A DNA stretch of 64,000 bases from Dasysyrphus tricinctus (lineage: Eukaryota; Arthropoda; Insecta; Diptera; Syrphidae): positions 145,353,459 through 145,417,458 of the forward strand of contig OY992532.1 of the NCBI GenBank assembly GCA_963921185.1. Direction: 5' to 3'. Position numbers and translations under genes: made by a program. Below the pieces are notes generated by a model. It was not told the DNA's origin. It saw only the letters and a list, made by a program, of their open reading frames with translations, and ran no database searches. Shown here one piece after another: positions 45,080-57,581 of the stretch. Numbering within the stretch: position 1 is the stretch's first letter; each line of letters opens with the position of its first letter.

Positions 45080-46300
45080 TGTGTATACATACGTAGGTAC
45101 AGACATTGAGGAGAAGAAACAAAAAAAGAGGATCAAAACAAGTTTTTAACGTCACATAAAGGTTCAATACACATTGCATATTTTCTAAACAGAAACAAAT
45201 TATTTTGTTCTCGATGACTGTTCTTTGCCAAGAAAAAGCACCGAAAATGCTTTACGTGTAGGGAGCCTTTAAAATAGATTGGAATGAAAATTAGAAACTG
45301 ATGTCTATTTGCGTAGGTATTCCTTCTTATTTTCTTGTATAAAGGTGGAAACAGGTTTTTTATTTTTATCGCTTTCTAAGTGGGTTTTTGATGTGGAGCG
45401 TCGAGTTTCTCAGATTTAATTCAAAGCAATATGAGGCCGTGAGTACAAAAGTGGTGTAACCCATATTTTGGCATTGTTGATATTTTCGTGTCGTATTTTT
45501 ACATTTATGCATCAAAAATCATCAAAGCTAAAATTTTAATTGTTAAAATATCTAAGCTATCCAAAAATGTGACGTATACTCCTTGAATCTCAGTTTAAAT
45601 AGTATTAAAAATCGATTCAAAACGAAAAATATGATTAAAAAACAGTGGGTTAAACCACATTTTAAAGGAAAAATGTTGATACGCAAATCCTAAGTATTTA
45701 TTTATGTGCATATAAAAATAAAATTTCAAAAAAGAAAAATGAACTCGTTTTTAAGATATCAAATTAAAAAAAAAAAAATAATTTGAAACTTTTTTGTAAA
45801 ATGTCCAAAAATTAGTTTTTTGAAAATTTTGATGTGCAATATTATTTGAACTTATTTGAAATATGTATATACAAAAATTAATCTAAATCCGTTCTACTGA
45901 TAATGAGAAAATTAAAAATATAGTAATAGTTGCTAAGATTAAAATTTTATAATTTATGGTAGTTATGATACGGAAAAACTTTAATTAAAATCGTAGGAGG
46001 CATTTTTGAAAAAAAATATTTTCTTTAGACGTTTTTTTAACTTTTGTATGTAAGGTACCGTTGTTTTTTCATAAAAGTAAAATATATATACAATGCTATT
46101 AGATACATTGGTAAAAAATAAAATTTTGTTGGCACATAAGGGGCCTAACGGTATACATTGGTAAAATCTGGAATACAAATAAGATTTATAATATGGGAAA
46201 GCTTAATATAAAAGTCGGTTTGACTTTGTCGTCCTCGGGTTGTTCAGTCCCGGTTGTACAGTGGAAGTGCATTTATATAGAATGGGGGATAGAGTTGGCG
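45080..46300. other. AT-rich spacer, no gene seen
   Basis: Only the MITE at 45433-45663 is recognised; the rest is low-complexity AT sequence. Confidence 0.5.
45433..45663. mobile_element. MITE with GAGGCYGTGAGT ends, copy 2 (right end decayed)
   Basis: Starts GAGGCCGTGAGTACAAAAGT, matches the copy at 3016-3257 mainly at the left end and at the inner right TGGGTTA..CCAC; the outer right ~18 bases are missing. Confidence 0.7.
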
Positions 46301-46301
46301 A

Positions 46302-46620
46302 TTAGCCACGGTAATGTGCTGACCCTGGGTCAGAGTAGAAGTGTCCTGCTTCATCGTTGGCTGTTGAAGTTATATCCAGAATTTCCTTGGCGCTTAGGTA
46401 CTTTGGTTCTGGATGTCGTTGTTGGTTAATTATCCTTCTCATCAATTGATTAGGGTGGTTGGCGATGTTTCTAACCAGTTTATCTGCAGATAGCAATAAG
46501 TACTTGTCCAGGGGGACTACCTTGGCTTCAGAGTAGGGTTGCTTGTTCTTGACTTGTTTGCGCCGATCGAAATGAAGCCCAGTGTTTTGAAGTGAATGAA
46601 AAGCGTGTTGTACGGTACTA
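46302..46620 (-). CDS. Unrecognised ORF fragment
   Basis: Minus-strand frame open from 46850, but 46623-46850 is MITE sequence, so the meaningful part is about 105 codons (for example LDKYLLLSADKLVRN, HPNQLMRRIINQQRHPEPKY). Composition is protein-like (few low-complexity runs), yet I recognise no domain, start codon or splice context. It may be a host exon or a transposon remnant cut by the MITE at 46623. Confidence 0.25.
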
Positions 46621-46847
46621 ATAGCCCTATTCTGGCGTTGTGAGGGCTCACCGGTCACAAGCTCTTGTGAGGTTTTCCTTGTGAGGTTTGTTGTGATTCG
46701 ATAACATTTTCGGTATTCTGGAAAAATCGTCACAAGAAACCTCACAAGAAACTCACCACGGTGAATGGGCACGTTCAAACATGCCAGATTTTCATGATTT
46801 CTAGTTTTATTGGGCTCTGATTGGCCGACTGTCATAGAAAGACAGAC

Positions 46848-48690
46848 CACAACAAAAACATAAATGTTAAAAAAGGAGCCAAGTTCTTATGTGTACAAGA
46901 AACCTGTGCGTAAAAAGTCAGCCAAAAAAAGTAATGAGATCTAAAATATATGCCAAGTTTTAAGTTCATGAAGTTTAATATAAAATATCTTAAGTAGAGT
47001 AATATCGAAACAATTCCAAATCATGACAGAAATTTGGTAATTGATGATTACTGATTAAAATTTGGTGGATTCACTGGTCAAGTTTTCATACATTTTAAAT
47101 TTGTGATTAAGTAAGTATTTAAGAGAAAACTTGCCAAGTAAATCCACCAAATTTTAATCAGTAATCATTAAGTACCAAATTTCTGTCATGATTTGGAATT
47201 ATTTCGATATTACTCTACTTAAGATATTTGATATTAAACTTCATGAACTTAAAACTTGGCATATATTTTAGATCTCATTACTTTTTTTGGCTGACTTTTT
47301 ACGCACAGGTTTCTTGTACACATAAGAACTTGGCTCCTTTTTTAACATTTATGTTTTTGTTGTGGTTTCACTCCTTTTTGCAAAGATTTATTTTGCCAGG
47401 TGAAAGTCAAGCCCTACCGCAACTTCTACGACAACCGAAAGTGCTCCATATAAATAATAGCAATTCTGATAAAGTGGGTGGATGGCACCCCTTCTGAATG
47501 GACAATTCCAAATTTTCGATTTTTTTCCTTTCTAAGTACTTCAAGTCCTACCGACCTACCAATTTTCATCGTTCTACAACAATCGGAAGTGCTCCATATA
47601 ATTTACAAGAATTTTTAAGAATTCGGGTGGATGCCACACCCCCTGAATGCAAAATTCCAATTTTTCATTTTTTCTTTCTAAGTACTTTAAGCCCTACCGA
47701 CCTACCAATTTTCATCGTTCAACAACAATCAGAAGTGCTTCATATAGTTTATAAGAATTTTTAAGAATGTGGGTCGATGCCACGCCCCCTGAACTGAAAC
47801 TTTCAATTTTTCGATTTTTTTCTTCTAAGTACTTCAAGGCATACCGACCTACCAATTTTCATCGTTCTACAACAATCGGAAGTGCTTCATATAATTTATA
47901 AGAATTTTTGAGAATATGGGTAGATGCCACGCCTCCTGAATGCAAAATTCCAAATTTTCAATTTTTTTCTTTCTAAGTACCTTAAGTCCTACCGACCTAC
48001 CTATTTTCATCGTTCTACAAGAATCGGAAGTGCTCCATATAATTTATAAGAATTTTTAAGAATGTGGGTGGATGCCACGCCCCCTGTATGGAAAATTCCA
48101 ATTTTTCAATTTTTTTCTTTTTAAGTACCTCAAACTCTACTGACTTACCAATTTTCATTGTTCTACAACAATCGGAAAGGCTCCATATAATTTATAGAAT
48201 ATTTAAGAAAGTGGGTGGATGCCACGCCCCCTGAATAGAAAATTGCAGATTTTCGATTTTTTCCTTTGTATGTACCACAAGGCCTACCGTTGTGCGAAAT
48301 TTCAAGTTTCTACGATGTCGGGAAGTGCTCCATAATTTTGATGATCTGTCAGTGAGTCAGTGAGTCAGTGAGTCAGTGAATCAGTGAGTCAGTGAGTCAG
48401 TCAGTTACGGTTTTTGCGATTTTTGAAGTCCTATATCTTGGGAACTACAAATGCTAAAGAGTTGAAATTTGGTGAGCCACCTGTGTTTGATCAGTTCAGC
48501 AAATACTCCGAATTTGAAGTTTCTGACTTTATTGGTACTGAAGTTAGAGGGGGGTCGAAAATCGCCTGAGTTTGTTCCTGTAAAAAGGGTGTAGTGCCGC
48601 GAACTTGGCTGGGCACTACCGTGCCCTTTGATGTGTGAACTTTCAAAATGTTTTGGATTTATGTTGAACACACCTACATATTTCTTATAC
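46848..48690 (+). mobile_element. Helentron-like repeat, copy 2
   Basis: Palindrome 46848-47364, unique linker with TTTGCCAGGTGAAAGTCAAG (about 47365-47430), then six or seven ~150-bp units (CCTACCGACCTACCAATTTTC, TGGATGCCACGCCCCCTGAA) to about 48330, an 8-mer microsatellite (48345-48408), an AAGTCCTATATCTTGGGAAC block and a hairpin GGGCACTACCGTGCCC near 48625. A stem-loop close to one end and a minisatellite are features of Helentron-like elements; no protein code. Confidence 0.6.
48350..48408. repeat. (GTCAGTGA)n microsatellite
   Basis: Seven units of the octamer, one with a G to A change. Confidence 0.9.
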
Positions 48691-48692
48691 TA

Positions 48693-49067
48693 CGTTTTCA
48701 TAAGAGCCGAAATGAGGTAATATCGCAAATCACAGAAAAAGTGTTTTCATTTGTAAATTGGTAACTTCGTTTGACAGCTCATTTCATTTTTGAATTTCAA
48801 CTGGCTGTTAATCGGCTTTTGTTGTTGTTTTCTTTTTTCTTCTTCCATTGCGCTCTGACATTTTCATACAAAACCAATTCAGAGCTCTTCAAACTGTGGC
48901 TGATTGGGTGTGTTCGTTAGGTTTTGACTTAATTTCCAACCTAATTTCGTGCAAATTTGGTTGAAATTATCTCATTTCGAAATGTGAATTTGTATGGGAA
49001 ATGAGATGATTTCGTATCGCATTTGGAAATTTTCAACGAAACTACCTCATTTGGCCTAATGAAAACG
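48693..49067. mobile_element. 375-bp MITE with CGTTTTCATWAG ends
   Basis: CGTTTTCATAAGAGCCGAAATG at left, complement CGTTTTCATTAGGCCAAATG at right, then AGGTARTWTCG on both. Nested in the 46623-49399 element. Confidence 0.65.
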
Positions 49068-49441
49068 CAGCATGTCAAAAGAAACATGATTTGTTTTTTT
49101 TTTTTTTTTAATAAATTAGCTAAGCGCATGTTTATTTTTCATTCATTTATTTATTTTAAGGAGGAGGCAATTAAGAAAAACACAAACAAACATGTAAATG
49201 CCGTAATATTCGAAATCACAAGTGTTACTTTTTATTTGTGACCTCCTCCGAAGGAGATCACAGTTTCGATAGTTTTAGTGAGGATCACAAGCTGTGAGGT
49301 TGCTGCCAGAATACGAAAAGCTCACAAAATTAAATTAACCTCACCTTGTGAGGTTGTTGTGACTTGTGAGGTATCAGTGAGGTTTGCCAGAATAGGGCTG
49401 TAAAATTCATTGGGCCTCACTAATAATCAAATTTAGTGTAA

Positions 49442-49997
49442 TAGCCTTTTCACACCGAACCCAAAACACGGTTTTCGCGAAAATATCGGTTTTGGAGAAG
49501 AACCTAATCGAAAACTCAAGTTTTGTCATACATTTTTCGTAGCTTCAGGTTTTCGTAAGACGCAAGTTTTATGTAAAACTAGTCGAAAACATGTTGGAAT
49601 TCAGAGATGAACAAAACAACCATACCTTTTAAAAAGTTCAGCGCCTATTGAAGTGTCAAAAAAGAAACTGATGGGATGCTTACAAAAGAAATTGAAAATA
49701 GCTGACGAAATTCTGTCATATCAAATATAAAATTCGAATATCAAAATAAATAAATTCATTTAAATAATTGTTTGTGTTAAGTCAAATTGTTCGTATGGAT
49801 CCTATTTATATAATAAATCACCGTTTTTATTTACAAAAAATGGAAGAAAATAAAAAATAAAGGAAATTGTGCGTGGTTTGTGTAAAAAAAAACTGGAATG
49901 TCAAACGAAAACGTGTAATGTTCAGTGTGAATAGTTTTCGAGTTTTTGAAAAGTTTACGCCAAAAACCGGTTTTCGGGTTTGCTGTGAAAAGCCTAT
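49442..49997. mobile_element. 556-bp MITE with TAGSCTTTTCACA ends
   Basis: TAGCCTTTTCACACCGAACC and complement TAGGCTTTTCACAGCAAACC form ~40-bp imperfect TIRs including GGTTTT words. Non-coding. Confidence 0.7.
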
Positions 49998-50219
49998 TAA
50001 GCTTAAATGAAAATTTCCATATTTTAGAAAATTCACATACCAATAACGAATTAAATCTCTAGTTTAGTCGTAAGCAATATGTCAAAGGGGGGGCAGGGCT
50101 TCGCAGCAAAACGGCTGATATGTTAATTTAATAATTTAATAATAATTTTAACTATATGCCTGTAAGACCTAAGGTCTTAAATTGAATTGCATGGCACTAG
50201 TTAGAAAGAGTAGAAGGAT

Positions 50220-50396
50220 AGGAGAGATTTGGCACAGTGGATTGAGATCAAGGTGTTTCTTATATCATTAAATCTCACGGGTGGCGTCCAGTTAAGCTGG
50301 GAGAATATAGAAAAGAATGCTGCCTAGAATGGGGCTCGAACCCACACCTCTAAGTTAGCAGTCAAGCACTACATCCACTCTACCATTGCCACCCGC
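50220..50396 (-). mobile_element. tRNA-derived SINE (Ser-GCT-like head)
   Basis: On the minus strand from 50396: TGGCAATGGTAGAGTGG (A box), CTGCTAA as anticodon loop (anticodon GCT), GGTTCGAGCCC (B box, 50333-50343) and a pairing T stem. The acceptor and anticodon stems are degraded and the long variable arm of a true tRNA-Ser is absent. A second A-box-like TGGCACAGTGG lies on the plus strand at 50234-50244, and GGGTGGC/GCCACCC ends at ~50280 and 50396 make the body partly inverted. Confidence 0.65.
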
Positions 50397-52930
50397 GATT
50401 TCGATTTATATCAACTCCCAGGCGTTTCCACATGACATCTTTGTTTTGACAGAAACTTGGCTTAATCCATGTTTCTAGGACACGGAACTCTTTGGTCAAG
50501 AGTTTTTAATTTACAGAAAAGATCGTCATGTCGATAAACCAAAAGAAAAGGGAGGCGGTGTTTTGATTGCTGTGCGAAATAATTTTATATCTACTTCTGT
50601 CTCTTTTCCTTTCAATTTATCCATCGAACTAATCTGTACAAAAATAACTTTACATCAAAATATATTTACATATTAAATGCATACATACCCCCTTAAAGTT
50701 CTGACGCAGTTTTTAATAAACTTTCTATGGCCATAGATTTTGTAATGGACTTGCTCTAACAGCAATATTTTACTTCTAGGTGATTTCAATCTACCGTTTA
50801 TTAATTGGGTCCCTTCGAGGATGAATCATGCCAAGAAGCTTCCTTAACTTCTGCATAATCGGAGATTTTTTTACTTGATAAAATTAGCACTACTGACTTA
50901 CAGCAAATAAGCTGTATTAAAAATTCTAACAATCGAATTCTCGATTTAGTATTTTCCTCGGACGCTATTAGTACTCTTGCCCGAAAATCTAGTTCTGGGA
51001 TTACTAATATAGATAATTACCATCCTCCCCTGGATATTTTCTTTGACTTGAGTAGTCATCTCCCAATTAATAGTAATTCTTATGATTGCTCATATATATT
51101 TGACTTTAAAAAGTTTAATTATCAATTGCTCTCTGAAAAATTAGTTAGCTCTGATATTGGTAAAATATCAGCATGAACTAATATTGATGAAGCAATTTCT
51201 ATTTTTTATTCAATCTTTTATAACTGTATGAATGCTTCTTTACCCTTAAAAATATCAAAAAACTCGAACGTTTGCCATGCATGGCATACGAAAGAGCTCA
51301 GATCACTCCGTAACTAAAGAAATAGGGCATGAAAAACTTACTTAAAAACTAATTCACAAATTGATCATGGTTCTTATATTGCGCTTTTTGAAGAATTCAA
51401 AACTCTTTAATGGGTGCTTTATACTTATTACGTAAATGAAATGGGAAGCTTTTTAAAAGAGGATCCTATGTCATTTTGGAAATTTTTCAACTCAAAGAAG
51501 AATTCAGACAGCTATCCGGCGAATTTCGTATACAAAAACTGCTCGTTACAAAATAATACAGATATTTGCAACGCATTTGCGAATAATTTTTGTGATTCCT
51601 TCGTTGATACGCCTGTCGTTGTTGACGAAAGTTATTTTAAAAATTTAAATATCTATTCCCTAACGAATTGTAATAATATGCCTGTGCACCTGAACACTGT
51701 TTTAGAATATCTATCATCTTTAAATGATGATTACTCGTCTGGTCCAGATGGAATTCCCCCAATAGTATTGAAAAGGTGTAGACATACATATATTACTTCA
51801 GCCCCTTCAATCCTTATTTGAGCTTTCTATAAAATCAGGGAAGTTTCCTTGCTTATGGAAAAAATCATTTTCAACTCCAGTTTTCAAGAAGGGTGATAGG
51901 AACGATATAAAGAACTATAGGTCAATATCAAAACTGTCTTGTATACCGAAACTCTTTGAAAAAGTTATTTGAGAAAGCTTGGCATTTCATAGTAAAAATT
52001 TAATATGCGAAAAACAGCACGGATTTCTTACACAAATGCTCCTATGCTTTAGAGAACGGTAGTGAGGTTGACTGCATTTACACTGACTTTTCTTAAGCAT
52101 TTGATCAACTTAGTCATAATATCATTTTATTCAAACTTAAAGCATTCGGCTTTCCACCTTTTTTCATATATTGGATAAAATCGTACCTTGAAAATAGATC
52201 GTACCAGGTAAAATTTCGACACTCTTTCAAACTATTTAACGCTCACTCGGGTGTACCTCAGGGAAGTCATCTGGGCCCTTTTCTATTTATTCTCGCTATA
52301 AATGATGTTGTGTCATGCATACGTTCTAGTGAAATTCTTATATTTGCGGATGATATGAAGATTTTCAAGACAATAAGTGCTGACCATGACCACAGTCTAT
52401 TGCAGGCTGATATTGACAGCTTTACTTTATGGTGTGATAAAAACGGTCTTTCCTTAAACCCTGTTAAATGCCAAACAATTACTTTCTTTAGAAAACGAGT
52501 TGCAAGTGCTTTTAATTACACTAGTTTACAACCAAAATGTACATTTGATGCCACTAATTTTTTTTATAAATTTTGACCTTCTGAGTTCGAAAATCACATA
52601 AAAAAAAATTAATATGGATAGGTTTTCGAGATATGAATTTTTGAATATTGTGTTCTATATCTCCGAAGGTACCTTACTATTAAGGCCATATATGCACTAA
52701 GGAATGTACAATCTCGCTTCAAATGGATTCAGTTGAACATTATTAAATTGTTGACCAATATCTCTTCTCTTTTTTTTGTGATAATAAGAACACCAAATCT
52801 ATTATTTTCAGCTAAAAAAATATTGAAATAATTTGTTTTTTAATTTTTACAGTAAAAAGATACTTAACAAAGGAAAATGAGATATTTCCGGAAAAAATCT
52901 ACGGATTAGTTCTAAAGTTATGCCCATTTA

Positions 52931-53945
52931 TGCAGGGTGTCCTGTAAATAATGGATAACCTTGCAACTGGTTATAGCAGGCCTTATGACCTTTCCAGAAA
53001 AAAATATAAAAAAAATATTTTCTCAGTGGTTACTATGTTATGATGTTTTTTCCAAAAGTTATTAACAAGTACTACTTTCATCAAATACGTGAACGCTACG
53101 ACCATGGAAGAACAATTTTTACTATTTTTTTATTTTTGTAATATTCTAGAATAACTGTTATAATAGATGAGTGGTAAAATTTAATAGAAGTTATTGCATT
53201 TTTCTTATTATAAATTTTTTAAATATTTTTTTCAGTACAAACATTTATTTTCAAAAAAGTTTGACCACCTCTAATAAATTAAAATTGTATGAAAATATGA
53301 ATGGCCAATTACTTAAAAAAGTGGTCTATTTAATGCACTTTCCAAATTGGTATAACACATGCTTGTGTATAAACAAAATAACCAAGAAAATTTGTCAATC
53401 GTCTAATAAAGCAGCTTTTAACATTTTCGCAAAATGTCTATTAAAATGTTACAATAACCTCCAAATTTGGGTTGGACAAAGATTTTCTCTTTTGATGTGT
53501 AAGGAGGTTCAGTGCAAGTATAAAACTCGAATTAAGGTGTTGAAAGCCCCACTATTTGGCCACCATATTGAAAAACGAGTTTAAAAAAGTTTTTCGTGGT
53601 AACTTAAATTTTATTAGTCTTAGAAAAAAAAGCTTTGGTACAAATTTGTAGCAAATTCAATTTTCTTCAATTTATGTTAACACACTTTTTACCCTAAAGT
53701 TATAAATAAAAAAGTTATAATTAAAATTTAAACATTGACAAAATTCATTTGTTTTCATTTCATTCATTTCCATGGTCATAGCGTTCACGTATTTGATGAA
53801 AGTAGTACTTGTAAATAACTTTTGGAAAAAACATCATAACATAGTAACCACTGAGAAAATATTTTTTTTATATTTTTTCTGGAAAAGTCATAAGGCCTGC
53901 TATAACCAGTTGCAAGGTTATCCATTATTTACAGGACACCCTGTA
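52931..53945. mobile_element. 1015-bp TA-flanked mariner-like element
   Basis: TGCAGGGTGTCCTGTAAATA at left, complement TACAGGGTGTCCTGTAAATA at right, arms ~180 bp, TA at 52929-52930 and 53946-53947. The middle ~660 bases hold the 137-codon frame at 53171-53584 (Lys/Asn/Cys-rich) without DDE/D motifs, so the copy is non-autonomous. Confidence 0.8.
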
Positions 53946-54764
53946 TACAAAACAAAAACTCGATTTTTTCATTATTTTTTTACTTAAACCTTATTCATAG
54001 CAAAAAAATCCACAACTTTTGGTTTGGCAATGTGATAACATGCTTTTATTGCCTAATTTATCAGGTAAAATGGACTTTTAAGTTATAATTCAGTATAAAA
54101 TATGTTTTGAGTGATAACGTGCCTGTCGAAAATTCATCTTTAGTCAGAGTTCAAAAAAGCTTACAAAATTGATCTTCTTAATGTCTAACTTTTTTTTCCA
54201 AAATAACTTTGAGGTACGAGTATGAAACTCACTTTTTTTGAAGGGTGTCACTATTTAGTTGGATTTGCGTTCTCATATGTTAGTGTTTATACCAGAACGA
54301 AAAAACGCTAGAAATACGAATTTTGTGTGTTTACTCAAAAAAAAGCTGGGTTTTTGTCATCTACCGTAGGTGTTTTTATATCACTTTTTTACAGAAATAA
54401 TTTTTGTTTGTTATAAGGCTTAACATAAAATTCCGTACCTGCCATATAGATATATGGAGAAAAAATCAAATCATGTAACTGGTTGTCATTTTTGCCCAAA
54501 CAAATAGACGGGTATTGCTAAAAGTGCTTCAGATGGCAGATGAGTATGTCACAATACAATCTGTCATGTGTCCTGAACCATATTCGAACACACTACCAGT
54601 TCCCAAATAAGTGCCTGAAATCCTAGTAAGCTCAAAACAATATATTTTGGCTCTTTATTTTCTATCATACATTTATATAATATGGCCGTTTTTTCGAATA
54701 GGTGCGAATTTACCGACCTACTTTTCTTTTGGATTCACAGTTAAAATTTCCGCCCAGATTTCAA

Positions 54765-54909
54765 AATGCCAAGTATGGTGAAAGATTCCACCAAAAATGC
54801 ATCTTGAGATGAGTGTATAATAGTAGTTTTTACATATAAACAACCATAATTTATTAGCTTCTTATCTCAAGATGCATTTTTGGTGGAATCTTTGACCATA
54901 CTTGGCATT
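54765..54909. repeat. 145-bp hairpin MITE
   Basis: AATGCCAAGTATGGTGAAAG and its complement, with CACCAAAAATGCATCTTGAG inside, give ~50-bp arms around a short AT loop. Near-identical arms suggest a young miniature element. Confidence 0.8.
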
Positions 54910-56652
54910 CTTATCAGCAAGGCTATCTCATAAAAAAACGGATACCGAAAAATAAAGAGGACGATCCAACATCCAAAATCATTTCGAAAACACATATTTT
55001 CTCTCGAGATGGTGAATCTCTATCAAAAACTAATATAAACTCAAACTAAAGCAATGTAATAGGTAAAAGTCCCAAAAAATATTGAAGAAGTTGAATTGTT
55101 TAACTTCTACAAAAATGGTCATAACCACAGAATTTATCTATAGATTTTGTCCGTAAATGCCTCATTTTTATTGCAATAGACCAGGCTTTGGGTAGAATGT
55201 TCAAAAATCATTATATTTTTGTAGTATATATTTTTCTTTTGCAAAAGAATACATTTCTGACCTCATTTTTTATTGAAAAAACAATGTTTTTTAAAGATTT
55301 CGGCTAATTGTACTTATAGGTACTTGACCGATTGGAATAAGTAAGAATTATTTTTGTTGGAAATTTAAAATTGTTTTATTTAAGATACTTTCCAAGCTGA
55401 TTCTTTACTTCACAATTAAGATATTCACCAAATACTAATAATACTTTCGAAAAAAATTCAAAAAATCGTATCTCGAAAACCTATCCATAAAAATTTTTTT
55501 TAATGTGATTTTCGAGATCAGTGGACTCAAATCTATACGAATAAAATAGCGGCACTTAATGTACAGAAAATTTTATTTATTTTGTAAACTAGTGTTATTC
55601 TATTTCCCAGCACAAACTGTGCGTGTCTTTAGCTTCAAGGATTTGGGTGTTCAGTTTAGCTCTAATTTAGAATTCACAGAAAACATAAATTATATTGTTA
55701 AAAAAGCGAGCTTTATGCTTGGATTTATAAAACGTTGGGCAAAAGAATTTAACGATCCGTATGTTACTCTTTTTCTATATAACTGTTATGTACGACCTCA
55801 TCTTGAGTATGCCTCTCAAGTTTGGTCTCCTTTTTATGAAATTAATAAAAGTCGTATTGAATCAATACAACATAAATTCATACGCTTCGCTCTGAAGGGT
55901 CTCCCTTGGGCTGATCCTTACAACCTCCCACCATATGAACATCGGATCCAGCTACTGCAGGTCCAAACTCTATATCAAAGGCGGGTTAATAATGACTTAA
56001 TATTTCTTCACCAACTTATAAATGGTCAAGTTGATGCCCCTGACTTGTTAGCCTGTATTGGCATAAATTATCGCGGAGGACCTCACCACCTGCGAAGATT
56101 TGAACTTTTACACGTCGATTTTCATCGAACTAACTACGGAATGCATGAACCTCTAAACCGTATGTGTACCTAAGCTTTTTAATTTAAATGGTTCCTCAGT
56201 TGACTTTAACTTAGGTAAAATGGGATTGAAAACATTGTTTCGAACCAGTGCTCCACATTCTTGACTGTCTTATCTCCTGTTTAAGATATGTTTTTTATTT
56301 TTGTTAAATTTTGTATTGTTTTTATTTTTGTAATTTTGTTTAGTTTTGTATACTTTTTGTTTGTAAGCATGTGTTGGTTTGCATTATTTTACTAACCACT
56401 AACACATGCACTTATGTTGAGCCTCTGTTTGTAGGTTGCAGCTTGATCTAAGCTCTCTACAACTTGGAATCTGAAGTGTTAAAAAAAATTTAATACATGG
56501 AAATCCATGTTCAAAGTCGAACACTAAATAAAAAGTGTTGCCTTGTGCTGTTTTATGGTATTTAAAATTGTATTTAATATTTAAATCTATTCCCAAGTTA
56601 TCAGGTTAATTTCAATAGGTATAGGTATTGATAAATAATAAATAAATAAATT

Positions 56653-56895
56653 TGGTGGCGCAACAGCTCGTGGAAAGCCAGGGCCTAGTGACTAACAACT
56701 CTCAACCATTCCTGTCTGCGTGTTGTTGGCAGGAATGGAGGGGACCTACAGTTTTTGCCGAGTCCGAAGTGAGAAGCACTTTTGAATGACAAGTATACTC
56801 TTGGAGGATTTGTCAGTTCCTCGCAAGAGGCGGTACCTCGGATAAGACATTTCTGTTTTTAGGTGGCATGGGTGGGAATCGAACGAGGTATTGAT
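56653..56895 (-). mobile_element. SINE fragment with B box
   Basis: GGTGGGAATCGAACGAGG (56871-56888) is the complement of a B box (GTTCGATTCCCACC). The body contains TGGCGCAACAGC, AACCATTCCTGTCTGCG and GGCAGGAATGGAGG, the last two pairing as a stem. The A box end appears truncated near 56895. Resembles a family of fly SINEs from general memory; not verified. Confidence 0.5.
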
Positions 56896-57093
56896 GGATT
56901 GGTTTCAATCTTCAGATTTTAGTTTAGTTACAGTGAAAAAGAAGAGCTTTATTTAGACGTATGTATCTACTTTATTTATTGTTTGCATGTTTATGTACTG
57001 CAACAGATTATTTAATGTCTTCATAAATATTTGGTACTTCTGGATTTCACTTAAAATACGCGGCTGATTTCTTTATTTCGTTTTATATATTTA

Positions 57094-57578
57094 GGCGCCA
57101 GTTATAGCTATCATTGAAAATTTTAATGACTGATTTTGAAAGGTTTAGAAAGCAAAATCATTTATTTTTTTGATAGACAGATGAGGCTCAGGACCTAATT
57201 AATATTTCTAGTCAAACAAATTTTTCAAATAGGGCCAACTTTCCACAAAAAAAACTTTCAATTTATCAATGATCATTGGTAGTTCAATCATTGGAATAAG
57301 AAAGGTCTTTTTATGTGGAAAGTTGGGCCTATTTGAATTATTTTTTTTTTTGGCTAGAAATATTAATTAAGTCTTGAGCTTTGATTGTCCATCAAAATAA
57401 AGTGATTTTGCCTCCTAAACGTCTCTGTTGCGGCACTTAGCAAAAAGAACCGGTGCTGGTAAAATTGCGGCACTTCAGCCAAAACCGGTACTCTTTTGCG
57501 GTACTTTAGCAACAGCCGGTACATACTTTAGATTAAAATTTTCAAGGATGATTTTCAATGATAGCTATAACTGGCACC
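57094..57578. mobile_element. 485-bp MITE with TTA duplication
   Basis: GGCGCCAGTTATAGCTATCA at 57094 and complement GGTGCCAGTTATAGCTATCA at 57578; TTA at 57091-57093 and 57579-57581 (PIF/Harbinger-like). Inside, GGCCAACTTTCCACA and its complement form a second palindrome, followed by three GCGG(C/T)ACTTWAGC words. Confidence 0.85.
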
Positions 57579-57581
57579 TTA

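Larger units (their letters stand above)
46623..49399. mobile_element. AGCCCTATTCTGGC TIR element expanded by nested insertions
   Basis: AGCCCTATTCTGGC at 46623-46636 and its complement at 49386-49399. TTGTGAGG/CCTCACAA motifs are clustered within ~200 bp of both ends (at least eight). The interior is largely the Helentron-like copy and a MITE. No clear target duplication. Confidence 0.65.
52519..55594. mobile_element. 3076-bp TIR element with TTA duplication (PIF/Harbinger-like) in RT
   Basis: CACTAGTTTACAA at 52519 and its complement ending at 55594; TTA at 52516-52518 and 55595-55597. The TIR continues interrupted through TGTACATT, GATAGGTTTTCGAGATA and other words over ~130 bp. RT coding stops at one side and continues at the other. 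The interior carries a mariner-like element and a small palindrome; a 137-codon frame (53171-53584) has no recognised domain. Confidence 0.85.
50400..56650 (+). mobile_element. CR1/Jockey-like non-LTR retrotransposon, 5'-truncated, split by a DNA element
   Basis: AP endonuclease fragment (HDIFVLTETWL near 50432, LLGDFNLPFINW near 50773, ILDLVFSSDA near 50935, DNYHPPLDI near 51015), then linker frame 51414-51821 (YSSGPDGIPP). RT follows at 51820-52515 with FKKGDRNDIKNYRSI, a stop in IYTDFS-AFDQL, GVPQGSHLGPFLFIL and the catalytic FADD at ~52350. After the 3076-bp insertion, RT resumes at about 55600 (VRVFSFKDLGVQF, CYVRPHLEYASQVWSP, FHRTNYGMHEPLNRMC, stop ~56173). A TAAATAAATAAA-type tail may lie at 56630-56652. 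Numerous stops and shifts: dead. Confidence 0.85.

Noticed and set aside
50320..50396. Possible tRNA-Ser gene on the minus strand
   Set aside because: A and B boxes are good but acceptor and anticodon stems do not pair and the class II variable arm is missing; called SINE instead.
53171..53584. 137-codon frame as mariner transposase
   Set aside because: No DDE/D motif or helix-turn-helix pattern; low-complexity Lys/Asn-rich residues in AT-rich DNA.
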